Made by a program: the position numbers and the translations under genes. The notes under the pieces were generated by a model that was not told the DNA's origin, did no database searches, and saw only the letters and a program-made list of their open reading frames with translations. Positions 1-8,102 of a stretch of DNA of 64,000 nt are shown here, one piece after another. This stretch comes from an uncultured Eubacteriales bacterium (GTDB taxonomy: Bacteria; Bacillota; Clostridia; Oscillospirales; Acutalibacteraceae): NCBI GenBank assembly GCA_934454845.1, contig CAKSGV010000001.1, forward strand, positions 1 to 64,000, read 5' to 3'. Position 1 is the stretch's first letter. The number at the start of each line of letters is the position of its first letter.

Positions 1-22
1 GAAAATTCGGTCCGATTTTCCA

Positions 23-99
23 ACAAAGCAGGTTGTATCGCTTAAATACAACCCGCTTTGTCTACAGTCTGAAATGACTGCTTAAAGCAGTCATTTTTT
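23..99 (+). terminator. Two tandem stem-loops at the window edge
   Basis: A long stem-loop with 16-base arms (23-38 with 46-61, one mismatch) is followed by a second perfect one (AAATGACTGC with GCAGTCATTT, 72-95) and a T run on the + strand. The T run suits a rightward gene outside the window; the same hairpins also sit at the 3' end of the leftward ABC operon, so the region is probably bidirectional. Confidence 0.65.
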
Positions 100-100
100 A

Positions 101-1675
101 TTAGTTTACAGCCTTATTTTCCGAAACGGCTTTTAAAGCTTTTATAAACTTATTTACCTGTGAAGCCGTTATATTTCCGAGCTCAGTGCCGTTTTTTAAG
201 CACTTATATCTTGTCGCCGAAATTTTAGAGAGCGAATAAATCACATCAGGTGAATTATCGGTGAATTTAAGGGTTATTTTGTATGCTTCCTTTTCGGAAT
301 TTCCGGAAGTATAATCAACAACCGAAAGGTCAACAAATTCATAATAAAAATCCTGGAAATAATCGCCCTTTATAATCTTTCCGTCTTTTTTAACAGTATA
401 CTCGGTTTCTCCCGAGTCATTTTCGGAAACGGCAATATCGAATGTATAATTTTCATTTCCGTCTGATACCGAGAGCGAAGAAAGAGAAGAAAGCAGATAT
501 GGTGCCATAAGCTTATTATAATAATCTTCTTTTTTGGTGTTAACTACCGAAAGGTAACTAACCGAAACTTTTTTGATAAGTTTACTTTCATCATTTATAA
601 CTGCGCAATATTCATCGTCGACCTTGGCTATTTTAAAGGTTTTTTTCTGCCCTGCTATCACCACAGATACCACAATATCGGGATCGTCGAGCCCGAATTT
701 TTTAAGCGTTTCTGGTTTAATATCGAGTGAATACGCCTTTGCTACAACAGTCGTTGAACTAAAAAGCGGAAGAACTTTATCGACGCTGTCCGCAAATCCG
801 GAAACAGGAGAAGTAACGACAAAAGACGCGGCGGAAGAGGATTTTGCATCGGTATTAGGAACAATTTTTATTTCTTCGCCGAACTGCTTGCCGGAAATAG
901 AAAGACTGTCAAATGTTGATATGGATCCGTCAGAGCCTCTGTAAGAAGACAAATCTCCCTCGAATGATGCAGCCTCAAAATAAGACGCGTCGGCAAGATC
1001 CAAAAGCTCAAATGAAAAAGCGGATACCATACTTTTTCTTACAGTATATATCTTATCGCCTGTTTCGCTGGTCTGAACAAAATATCCGTCGTCGGCAGGA
1101 GTCTTACTTCCAACCTTTAAGGAATAAGATCTACCGTCGTCAAGCAAAACCGAAACAGAATAAGTTGGTTTTTCGAAACCGCATTCCGAGACTTTCATTT
1201 CTTTTATTTCTTTTGATGCGGACATTGTTGCGCTGCTGCTGACGATATCCCCGATAGCGGAAGAATCTGTAAGAGCATCGTCAACACCGTCAACATACCA
1301 TTCATAAGTATCGGAAGAGGAAGAATCTGAAGAAGCAACGGTTTTCTTCAAGAACTTAAAATCACCGTTTGAATTATTAACGCTTACTTCCTTTATATTT
1401 TCCTGCGAAAACGCAAGAATTTCGATCTGTTCGGTGTTCTGGTTATCAGTGCCTTTTTTAGATTTTATTTTGGTTTTAATAAGTAAAGTTCCGGCTATAA
1501 GAACTGCGGATAAAAGCACCGCTCCGCCTATTTTTAAAAGCTTTCTGCTTTTTTTTACTTTATCCTTATCGCCGTGATCGGAGGGATCGGAGAAAATACT
1601 TGAATTTTCTTCGCCCACGCCGTTTATCGTTTCGGGGAGATTATCCCCGTTTTCTTTTTCAAAAAATTCGTTCAT
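101..1675 (-). CDS. DUF4340 domain-containing membrane-anchored protein
   Basis: A 524-residue protein with an acidic N-terminal tail, one membrane segment at about residues 47-66, and a long extracytoplasmic part rich in Ser, Asp and beta-strand-like repeats. The part after the membrane segment (pattern YEWYVDG, then repeated YSVSVLLDDG-like strands) resembles the DUF4340 family, which is found beside GldG-type ABC transporter subunits. Its ATG overlaps the stop of the upstream GldG-like gene by four bases (ATGA), so the two are translationally coupled. It is the last gene of a four-gene operon. The likely role is an accessory subunit of the ABC-2 exporter at the cell surface; the substrate is unknown. 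Confidence 0.8.
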   Translation of the reverse strand: MNEFFEKENGDNLPETINGVGEENSSIFSDPSDHGDKDKVKKSRKLLKIGGAVLLSAVLIAGTLLIKTKIKSKKGTDNQNTEQIEILAFSQENIKEVSVNNSNGDFKFLKKTVASSDSSSSDTYEWYVDGVDDALTDSSAIGDIVSSSATMSASKEIKEMKVSECGFEKPTYSVSVLLDDGRSYSLKVGSKTPADDGYFVQTSETGDKIYTVRKSMVSAFSFELLDLADASYFEAASFEGDLSSYRGSDGSISTFDSLSISGKQFGEEIKIVPNTDAKSSSAASFVVTSPVSGFADSVDKVLPLFSSTTVVAKAYSLDIKPETLKKFGLDDPDIVVSVVIAGQKKTFKIAKVDDEYCAVINDESKLIKKVSVSYLSVVNTKKEDYYNKLMAPYLLSSLSSLSVSDGNENYTFDIAVSENDSGETEYTVKKDGKIIKGDYFQDFYYEFVDLSVVDYTSGNSEKEAYKITLKFTDNSPDVIYSLSKISATRYKCLKNGTELGNITASQVNKFIKALKAVSENKAVN

Positions 1676-3288
1676 TGAGCGTTTCTTCTCCTGATATAAA
1701 TAAATATACCCAAAACAAGAGTGCAGACAGGAATTAAGAAGATAAAGAAAAATACAACAGCGGATTTTGAACCGTTGGTTATTTTATCCTTATAGCTCTC
1801 GTTCTTAACAGTTTTCGTAACGAATTTAATATCGGTTTCTCCGACTCCCGATGCCCTGTCTGTTACCGCAAGCACAACATCTTTATTTGAAATGCTTTCA
1901 TAATCCACCCATTCGGAATTTATAAATTCCACGCTTGAAAAGACTGTTATATAGCTGTTTACTTCCTTATCGTCAACATAACCTGTTTTTGTTGCCTGAA
2001 CGGCTGCGGAATACTGACCGTAATCCTCTGTTTTCGGGGAATAATCGGCATCTGCACCTACAGGGACTTTATAAGCGCCGTTATAAGCGTCAAGCAAAGA
2101 AACTGTTTTAACAGAACTATCCGAAGACTCACCTACAAGCAAAGGAACATTTTGTCCGGTAAGGCAGGTCGCGTTACTTAAAATATTGCCCGAGGTATCG
2201 AGGCTGTATCCCGTTGTCGGATCATTGCCGTAAGGAACTGCTGCAAAGGTCTGCCCTTCTTCTATAGTAATTCCCCAATCGGAAAGATAAGAATTGAGAT
2301 TAGGAAGATAAGGATTTGCGGCATAAGCAAAATAGATAAGTCCTTTTGAAAGCTTAGAGCCGTTATCCAAAAATTCAGAAATGGCATTCAGTTCATCTTC
2401 AAGAAAATCGGTAGTGGGAGCGGCAATCGCAACAGCGTCGTAATCAGAAGAAATCGAAGATATAAGCGAGTCGCTTATAATCGTTACCTCATAGTTATTA
2501 TCCTTAAGGAGCGACTGATAAACGGATGTGTAATCCTTTTCGCTGTGACCTGTAAGCAAAGCCACTTTTTTTGTTTCATTTGATAAAACATAGGAAATGG
2601 CACCTGTAAGCGATTTTTCGATCATATTTCCGGATATCGTATAAGAAGCGTCTATTCCGTAAGCCGAAGCTACGGAAGCATATCCTGTTTCGTCATAGGT
2701 TTCATAGATATCGTCAAACGATATCTTTTTATATCTGTTATTATCCTCGTTATAAACAAGGATATCGCCGTAAGAAGGACTGAGTCCTGTTATCGACTGG
2801 TTTTGAGCAAGAGCTGTAAAATCCGAAGAATTAAGCTCTATAAATTTTAGATCTATCTTTTTATTGGCTTTTGCGTATTCGTTGACCAAAGTTATGGTCT
2901 GCGAAAAATACTTTGTTTCCGAGGTTACGTTCTTATTCTGGCACCAATAATTAGTCATATAATAAGAATAATTATCCTCTTTTGAGCAGACGACAACATT
3001 TACATTTTTATTTATCTTTTTAATATAATCAAGGTTTTCCTCACTTACGGTATTAGTTTCATCGGGTGACATATTGAACTCTAAGTTCACTTTATCCGAA
3101 AGAGCGGATATCATCCAGTTGAAAAGCACCAAAACCGCAAGAACAAGAGCTGTGATTATAATATTATATCCGCCTTTTTTAAATGCGATCTCACTTCTTA
3201 ATTTTTTTGATTTAAATAATTTACGACGAGGTTTTTTCTCAGAGGATACGCCGCTGTTTTCTAAAATTTCTTCTTTTTTATTTTTCAT
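1672..3288 (-). CDS. GldG-family ABC transporter auxiliary protein
   Basis: A 538-residue protein with a basic N-terminus, a membrane segment near residues 42-62, a large extracytoplasmic domain and a C-terminal membrane anchor (about 512-532) ending in Arg-rich residues. The central domain has the ABC_transp_aux/GldG look, including a VALLTGHSE stretch where the family has a conserved TGHGE-like motif. In Bacteroidetes GldG works with GldA and GldF in gliding; in Clostridia the same set occurs without gliding and its substrate is not known. The gene is 19 bases downstream of the permease gene and overlaps the DUF4340 gene, so it belongs to one export complex. Confidence 0.85.
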   Translation of the reverse strand: MKNKKEEILENSGVSSEKKPRRKLFKSKKLRSEIAFKKGGYNIIITALVLAVLVLFNWMISALSDKVNLEFNMSPDETNTVSEENLDYIKKINKNVNVVVCSKEDNYSYYMTNYWCQNKNVTSETKYFSQTITLVNEYAKANKKIDLKFIELNSSDFTALAQNQSITGLSPSYGDILVYNEDNNRYKKISFDDIYETYDETGYASVASAYGIDASYTISGNMIEKSLTGAISYVLSNETKKVALLTGHSEKDYTSVYQSLLKDNNYEVTIISDSLISSISSDYDAVAIAAPTTDFLEDELNAISEFLDNGSKLSKGLIYFAYAANPYLPNLNSYLSDWGITIEEGQTFAAVPYGNDPTTGYSLDTSGNILSNATCLTGQNVPLLVGESSDSSVKTVSLLDAYNGAYKVPVGADADYSPKTEDYGQYSAAVQATKTGYVDDKEVNSYITVFSSVEFINSEWVDYESISNKDVVLAVTDRASGVGETDIKFVTKTVKNESYKDKITNGSKSAVVFFFIFLIPVCTLVLGIFIYIRRRNAQ

Positions 3289-3307
3289 AAAGTTTTATCC
3301 TCCTTTC

Positions 3308-4075
3308 TTAGGCCCATCTGCGTTTTTCGAGAGAGCGAACGGATAAGAAAAGGAATACAGCAGCCGCGCTCAGGAAATAGATAACATTTACAACCGAAAA
3401 TACGGGATTTGCAAATTCAGTAATTCTTTCTTCAACATTTATAGCACCGAAGAATTTTTTAACAATAACTATCAAAACATTCAAAACTCTGTTTGCAAAA
3501 TTTACAAGCCCGCTCGTGGAAGTAACGCTGCGCTCGGTAATGGCACTGCTCATATTTGAGCTTATAGAAACGGTAAAAACAACCACATACATTATAAAAG
3601 CGGAAATAACCGGGCTTTCAGTAAGAGAGGACACAAACATTCCTACGGCTATCAGCGCCGCACCCATAAGTAAAATTCCGAAAAGCGAATAGATGTAACT
3701 TAAAAAGTTCACCGAAACAAAGCCTGCTGAAATAATTTCAAAAATAATGGTGGGAGCAAAAGCTATAGCATAAAGCGTGAATGCCGCGAAAAATTTGCCT
3801 AAGACAACGCTTGTAAGGCTGACAGGAGCAGTGAATATAACCTGATCGACCTTTTGCCTGCGCTCTTCGCTTAACAGCCTCATAGTTATTATCGGAACCG
3901 TGAATTCAACTATTGAGTACATAGCTATTAAAAGAACTGAAACATCCGGGCTGCCGTTTAAAAAAAGATACTCATAGTAAAAAATACCGAGAATGAGAAA
4001 ATATGCCGCGAGAATTATAAATCCGAGCGGAGTTGTAAAATAAGCTCTGAATTCTCTTTTAAAAATTGCTTTCAT
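3308..4075 (-). CDS. ABC-2 type transporter permease (GldF-like)
   Basis: A 255-residue, very hydrophobic protein with about six membrane segments; the N-terminus MKAIFKREFRAYFTTPLGFI is typical of ABC-2 permeases of the GldF/NosY type. The first loop contains the family pattern ending in LLSEERRQKVDQVIFTAPVS, the coupling region facing the ATPase. Its ATG is immediately next to the stop of the ATPase gene, so the two are coupled. It should form the membrane channel with the ATPase upstream and the GldG-like protein downstream. Confidence 0.88.
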   Translation of the reverse strand: MKAIFKREFRAYFTTPLGFIILAAYFLILGIFYYEYLFLNGSPDVSVLLIAMYSIVEFTVPIITMRLLSEERRQKVDQVIFTAPVSLTSVVLGKFFAAFTLYAIAFAPTIIFEIISAGFVSVNFLSYIYSLFGILLMGAALIAVGMFVSSLTESPVISAFIMYVVVFTVSISSNMSSAITERSVTSTSGLVNFANRVLNVLIVIVKKFFGAINVEERITEFANPVFSVVNVIYFLSAAAVFLFLSVRSLEKRRWA

Positions 4076-5065
4076 TTATTCTTCCTCGCTTTCTGAAGCT
4101 GTAATTCCAAGGAGCTTTCTTGCCTCGTCATTATTTGCGGTTTCGGTAAGAGTGAGGAATATCTGCTCAAGAGAAAGCTGATTATCGCTTAATTTAAGGC
4201 AAATTTTCGATCTTTCGGAGATCCTTGAGAAAACTCCGGCTCTTATATCCGCTCCGGGTTCCGGTGTGATAACAAAATCATAAGAGCCTTTTTCTTTCGA
4301 TCCTAAAGACTGCACGCTTTTAACACCTTTAACCGACGAAAGCGTTTTTGTCATATCGTTTTCATCGCAAATGATTCTCGCAAAGAGCGAATGGTCTTTT
4401 GAAAGACGGTTAGAAAGATTATCTGGAGTATCATCGGCTATGATCTGACCGCGATTTATAATAATAACCCTTTTGCAAACCGCCTGAATTTCCGAAAGGA
4501 TATGGGAAGAAAGAATAATCGTGTGGTTTCTTCCGAGCTTTGAAATAAGGTTTCTTATCTCAATTATCTGTTTCGGGTCAAGACCGACTGTCGGTTCGTC
4601 AAGAATAAGGATATCTGGGTTACCTATAAGTGCGGCGGCAAAGCCAACGCGCTGCCTATAACCCTTTGAAAGGTTTTTGATAAGGCGGTTTTTAACATTC
4701 TCTATCCTTACAAGCCTTATAACCTCGTCAATATGAGCGGATTTCGGAAATTTCACCTTTTTAAGGTCATAGATAAAATTCAGATATTCGCTTACTTTCA
4801 TATCAAGATAAAGAGGAGGAATTTCGGGAAGATATCCTATTCTCCTTTTAGCCTGCTCGGGCTGCTCTACTATATCAAAACCGTCAACCGTGACTTTCCC
4901 TCGCGTGAGTGATAAATATCCGGTTATGATATTCATTATTGTGGATTTTCCGGCGCCGTTAGGTCCCAAAAATCCTACTATTTCTCCTTTTCTGATTGAA
5001 AAACTCACATCATCAACCGCGAGAAAGCTGCCATATCGTTTGCTAAGGCCGCTTACTTCTATCAT
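4076..5065 (-). CDS. ABC transporter ATP-binding protein (GldA-like)
   Basis: A 329-residue ATPase that energises the exporter. Walker A is GPNGAGKST, the signature is LSKGYRQR and Walker B is ILILDEPTVGLDP, followed by the H-loop SSHIL. A C-terminal region of about 100 residues is typical of the long GldA/CcmA-type ATPases. I chose the ATG at 5065 (MIEVSGLSKRYG) because a GGAGG sits seven bases upstream; an ATG two codons earlier is too close to that site. It is the first gene of the operon, behind a good promoter at 5151-5179. Confidence 0.92.
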   Translation of the reverse strand: MIEVSGLSKRYGSFLAVDDVSFSIRKGEIVGFLGPNGAGKSTIMNIITGYLSLTRGKVTVDGFDIVEQPEQAKRRIGYLPEIPPLYLDMKVSEYLNFIYDLKKVKFPKSAHIDEVIRLVRIENVKNRLIKNLSKGYRQRVGFAAALIGNPDILILDEPTVGLDPKQIIEIRNLISKLGRNHTIILSSHILSEIQAVCKRVIIINRGQIIADDTPDNLSNRLSKDHSLFARIICDENDMTKTLSSVKGVKSVQSLGSKEKGSYDFVITPEPGADIRAGVFSRISERSKICLKLSDNQLSLEQIFLTLTETANNDEARKLLGITASESEEE

Positions 5066-5150
5066 TGCCATTCCTCCAAGATGAATTTTAAACATATTTT
5101 AACAGAAATTATTAAAGAAAATATGAATAAATAATAAATGTTTAATGTTT

Positions 5151-5179
5151 ATTATACTACTTATTGTTTATTTAGGCAA
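5151..5179 (-). promoter_or_regulatory. Sigma-A promoter of the GldA-like ABC operon
   Basis: On the minus strand TTGCCT (5174-5179) is separated by 17 bases from TATAAT (5151-5156). It lies just downstream of the mgtC terminators and about 85 bases before the ATPase start. Confidence 0.65.
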
Positions 5180-5186
5180 GAAAAAA

Positions 5187-5205
5187 GCGCGGAAATTTTC
5201 CGCGC
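5187..5205 (-). terminator. Terminator-like palindrome GCGCGGAAATTTTCCGCGC
   Basis: A perfect 19-base self-complementary arm pair is followed on the minus strand by TTTTTTC, as in an intrinsic terminator for the mgtC transcript. The same 19 bases occur at 6081-6099 on the other side of mgtC. Confidence 0.7.
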
Positions 5206-5249
5206 CCGAGAGTATAACAGTAAAGGCTACATTTGCGAAAGCAAAAATA

Positions 5250-5283
5250 CTAGCCCCGAATTTCTAATGAGATTCGGGGCTAA
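5250..5283 (-). terminator. Intrinsic terminator downstream of mgtC-like gene
   Basis: TTAGCCCCGAAT-like arms (5250-5262 and 5271-5283) form a G+C-rich hairpin; on the minus strand it is followed by GTATTTTTG. With the palindrome at 5187 it makes a tandem terminator after the MgtC-like gene. Confidence 0.7.
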
Positions 5284-5384
5284 TAGACAGGCTGATTCTA
5301 CAAAATTAAATATTTTTGTTTTTTATACTGTCTACTTGACAGGAAGCTATTCACATTTAAATCGGCGATGCTGTTTTTATTTAT

Positions 5385-6017
5385 TTATTCTTCAACGGCA
5401 TAAACTACATTCTCAATATTGCATAGCAAAGCTATATCAAAATCTATACGCTTATCTATTACGATATTCATGCCTATGTTTCCGTTCTTTTCGGATTTCG
5501 GCGCGAAAATTTGATATGTAAAGCTTTCGGGTATTGTTCCGCACAGCTTTTCAAGAACGGCGTTAACCTTATATAAATCGTCTATTTCAATGTATATAAC
5601 CTCGGCGCTTTTTCTTTTGCGTTCAAATTTTGCGAAAAGAATAATTGTTCCGAGGAACAAGAGCGTAACTATTACCGCGCCCCAATAAAAGCCGTAGCCT
5701 AGAGCAACGCCGATAGTTGCGGTAGCCCATACTCCTGCTGCGGTCGTTAGCCCGGTTATAACGTTATTGTTTTTAAGAATTATCATTCCGGCACCCAAAA
5801 AGCCTATGCCTGATATCACCTGCGCCGGTATTCGGAAAACATCGCCGTTGTTGCCCAGCATATTTGCTACATACATACTTGTCATACACGAACCGAGGCA
5901 AACTAAAATATGGGTTCGCATGCCTGCCGCCCTGCCGTGTCGCATACGCTCACTGCCTATAAGCGTTCCTATTACTACTGCCGCCAGAGAACGCAGCAAA
6001 ACTTCAATTATATTCAC
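5385..6017 (-). CDS. MgtC/SapB family membrane protein
   Basis: A 210-residue protein with four to five membrane segments in the first 130 residues and a soluble C-terminal domain of about 75 residues. The family core is clear: GTLIGSERMRHGRAAGMRTH (conserved E-R, G-R and R-T-H) and the ISGIGFLGAGMI motif. MgtC proteins affect magnesium homeostasis and, in pathogens, ATP synthase; other members have unknown roles. The start is GTG at 6017 behind GGTGAT. The gene is monocistronic-looking, bounded by identical palindromes on both sides. Confidence 0.88.
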   Translation of the reverse strand: MNIIEVLLRSLAAVVIGTLIGSERMRHGRAAGMRTHILVCLGSCMTSMYVANMLGNNGDVFRIPAQVISGIGFLGAGMIILKNNNVITGLTTAAGVWATATIGVALGYGFYWGAVIVTLLFLGTIILFAKFERKRKSAEVIYIEIDDLYKVNAVLEKLCGTIPESFTYQIFAPKSEKNGNIGMNIVIDKRIDFDIALLCNIENVVYAVEE

Positions 6018-6077
6018 TTTTTATCACCCGAAAATATTATTACAGAGATTTTTAAAAATTCTGCTGTGCGTAAAGCC

Positions 6078-6103
6078 AAAGCGCGGAAATTTTCCGCGCT
6101 TTG
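6078..6103. repeat. Second copy of the GCGCGGAAATTTTCCGCGC palindrome
   Basis: The same 19 bases found at 5187-5205 recur here, with flanking AAA and TTT extending the dyad. This copy lies between asp23 and mgtC and has no clean T run on the minus strand, so its role as terminator is weaker than that of the other copy. Confidence 0.75.
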
Positions 6104-6122
6104 GATCAAAAATTCAGTGTGT

Positions 6123-6482
6123 TTAATTTTCAGAGCTGTCCTTTTCTTCTTTAAGGCTTACATCTGCGACAATAACATTAACGCCTGTAACCGCAGTGCC
6201 GGTCATAGTTTGAATTTTGTCCTTAACATTTTTCTGGACATTTTCGGCAACGGTTTTAACTGCCGCGTTTTCTTCGACATTGATATAAACGGTAATATGA
6301 ACGGCACCGTTGATTATCTCTGCTTTAACGCCTTTAAAGGCGCTTTTGGTCTTTATAGCGTCTTTAAGATCGATAGCTTTTTTGCTGAGCTCTACAACGC
6401 CCTCAACCTCCATAGCCGCGATCTGTGCCATTTTTTCAAGAACTTCTGTGCTTACCGAAAGCTCGGTTTTATAATCCTGCAT
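6123..6482 (-). CDS. Asp23/Gls24 family envelope stress response protein
   Basis: A 119-residue protein with the Asp23 family pattern: an N-terminal TELSVSTEVLEKMAQIAAMEVEG-like helix (here residues 6-28), a GVKAEII-VHITVYINVE strand region and a final GVNVIVADV strand. Asp23 proteins are abundant envelope-associated proteins in Firmicutes, often near lipid or cell-wall genes. It is preceded by its own promoter (6553-6581) in the gap after spoIIIAH, so it need not belong to the sporulation operon. Confidence 0.88.
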   Translation of the reverse strand: MQDYKTELSVSTEVLEKMAQIAAMEVEGVVELSKKAIDLKDAIKTKSAFKGVKAEIINGAVHITVYINVEENAAVKTVAENVQKNVKDKIQTMTGTAVTGVNVIVADVSLKEEKDSSEN

Positions 6483-6552
6483 AGGTTTAACCTCCGATTT
6501 ATTTTAATAATAATATTTTTCCCAAAATAAACGATTCCGGTGATTTTTTATC

Positions 6553-6581
6553 ATTATAGCACATCTTTCTTAAAATCACAA
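6553..6581 (-). promoter_or_regulatory. Sigma-A promoter of the Asp23 gene
   Basis: Minus-strand TTGTGA (6576-6581), 17-base spacer, TATAAT (6553-6558). It begins directly after the spoIIIAH stop codon, giving a leader of about 65 bases. Confidence 0.6.
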
Positions 6582-7139
6582 CTATTTTGAAGTAATTATT
6601 TTTATGTTGGAAAGTCCGATATCGGTCTGAGAAGTGATAATATCCTGGATCTGCATTGTCTGTGCGGTGGTAAGGCCCTGCGAGCTTACGACAATGGAAA
6701 TGGAATCTTCGCTCATAACCGCCACGCATTTTTCAAATCCCTTTGCTTTAAGCAGAGTTTCTATATTATTTTCACGCTCTATTCTTTTGGCTATTTCGCT
6801 CGCTGCCTTTACTGCCTGTTGCTTATCGGCCTCGGTTAGCTTATCCGAATCGAGCATTTCTTCAACCGAATTCTGTGCTTTTTTAAGAGCTGTTTCCCTG
6901 TTTTTCTTTGCCGCGGTGAAATAATCCGAAGAGCTTTGAGAATTTGAAGAGGACTTCTGATTAGCCTTTGCGGCAGTGGCAACGGTTTTTGAAGACGATG
7001 AGCCGGAAACATAAGAAGCTTCGCCGAGATATTTTTCTTTTGAAGTGAATTTCATATTAAGCCATACAGCCGCTCCCAAAGCCAGCACCATAACCACCAG
7101 CAAAGCCTGACCTTTTGTAAAAATCTTGAATTTTTTCAT
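6582..7139 (-). CDS. spoIIIAH: Stage III sporulation protein AH
   Basis: A 185-residue protein with a short basic N-terminus, one membrane segment (about residues 11-28), a low-complexity Ser/Lys linker and a C-terminal ring-building domain (about 85-180) of the YscJ/FliF type. SpoIIIAH is made in the mother cell, crosses into the intermembrane space and binds forespore SpoIIQ to form the feeding channel. It overlaps spoIIIAG by four bases and ends the operon. SpoIIQ is not in the window. Confidence 0.9.
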   Translation of the reverse strand: MKKFKIFTKGQALLVVMVLALGAAVWLNMKFTSKEKYLGEASYVSGSSSSKTVATAAKANQKSSSNSQSSSDYFTAAKKNRETALKKAQNSVEEMLDSDKLTEADKQQAVKAASEIAKRIERENNIETLLKAKGFEKCVAVMSEDSISIVVSSQGLTTAQTMQIQDIITSQTDIGLSNIKIITSK

Positions 7140-7684
7140 TTTGTGTTACCTCCTGAAATATATACGCGTTTTGATGTTATATTTAGCGCCGCTGTAACGG
7201 CGTTGTTGATTTCCTCGCTCACTGTTTCGTCATACCCGCCCTCGCATATAACGGCCACTCCCCTTACCTGCGGCATAAGCTCGGATACAAGCAGCGGTCC
7301 CTCCGAACCGTCTGCCGATTTAACTATCACATAAGATCTGCTGACGCTCTTTTTTTCTTCTCCGCCTTTATCCTTTCCCTCCGAAGAGGACTGATCGCTT
7401 TTCTCGGAATCCGCATAAGAATACCTTACACCCGATTCAAGCGTAACGATAACCGTGGGATTAGGATCTCCCGAAATTCCGCTTACTAAAACTTTAAGGC
7501 TTTTTTCAAGCTCTTCCTTATAATCCTTTGCGCTTACTGACTGCGATGAATCGGTATCCTTTTTTTTCTGCGTTTTCGGAATTAATGATGAAAGAAAAAT
7601 AAGCCCTATTCCGATAAATCCGACAATTATAAGAATTTTAGGATTTTTTATCTTTTCGGTTATTTTTTTAAGTTTCTCATTCAC
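7136..7684 (-). CDS. spoIIIAG: Stage III sporulation protein AG
   Basis: A 182-residue protein: membrane segment at about 18-35, Lys/Ser-rich linker, then a ring-building domain interrupted by an acidic Ser/Gly/Lys insertion (about 90-112), as is usual for SpoIIIAG. The pattern LLVSELMPQVRGVAVICEGG and the KRVYISGG end are typical. SpoIIIAG forms a large ring in the mother-cell membrane around the forespore. It overlaps both neighbours, so the operon is tightly coupled. Confidence 0.92.
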   Translation of the reverse strand: MNEKLKKITEKIKNPKILIIVGFIGIGLIFLSSLIPKTQKKKDTDSSQSVSAKDYKEELEKSLKVLVSGISGDPNPTVIVTLESGVRYSYADSEKSDQSSSEGKDKGGEEKKSVSRSYVIVKSADGSEGPLLVSELMPQVRGVAVICEGGYDETVSEEINNAVTAALNITSKRVYISGGNTK

Positions 7685-8102
7685 TTCTTATTTCCACCTC
7701 TATATCGCCGTTCGGAGATACGATTTCTTTTATTTTCTCAGGATCATCATCGGATAAAATAATAATCTTAGTAATATTTATGCTGCCGTTTTCAAGTTTA
7801 TCCGTAATAAGAGAAATTTTTTCAAACTCTATTCCGGTATTTTTGAGAGCCGTTTCATAAACCATGGCGGCCGTTTCGGCTGAAATGTCGGAAATATCTT
7901 TAGGAACATAGCTCTCAAAAGAAAAAGAAAAATCCGAGTTCATAAAAGAAAGAGCGGAGCTGATTGTGCAAATCAAAAGCACAAGTGCAAAAACATATCT
8001 TACAGGCTTTTCGAATGTTCCTTTAGGCCTTAGTAAAAAAAGACCGCCCAAAACGCAAAACAGCGTACAAACGGACATTATAAAACCTTTAAACGCATTC
8101 AT
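7677..8102 (-). CDS. spoIIIAF: Stage III sporulation protein AF
   Basis: A 141-residue protein with two membrane segments (about 5-23 and 34-52) and a soluble C-terminal domain with the strand pattern seen in SpoIIIAF. Identification rests on size, topology and exact position between spoIIIAE and spoIIIAG, which it overlaps. It is required for engulfment-stage signalling to the forespore, with an undefined biochemical role. Confidence 0.88.
   Translation of the reverse strand: MNAFKGFIMSVCTLFCVLGGLFLLRPKGTFEKPVRYVFALVLLICTISSALSFMNSDFSFSFESYVPKDISDISAETAAMVYETALKNTGIEFEKISLITDKLENGSINITKIIILSDDDPEKIKEIVSPNGDIEVEIRSE

Noticed and set aside
5138..5521. A rightward open frame of 127 codons
   Set aside because: It crosses two terminator hairpins and the 3' end of the MgtC gene, has no ribosome site and no family resemblance.
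5910..6530. A rightward open frame of 206 codons
   Set aside because: It is antisense to the MgtC and Asp23 genes, which have clear family motifs.
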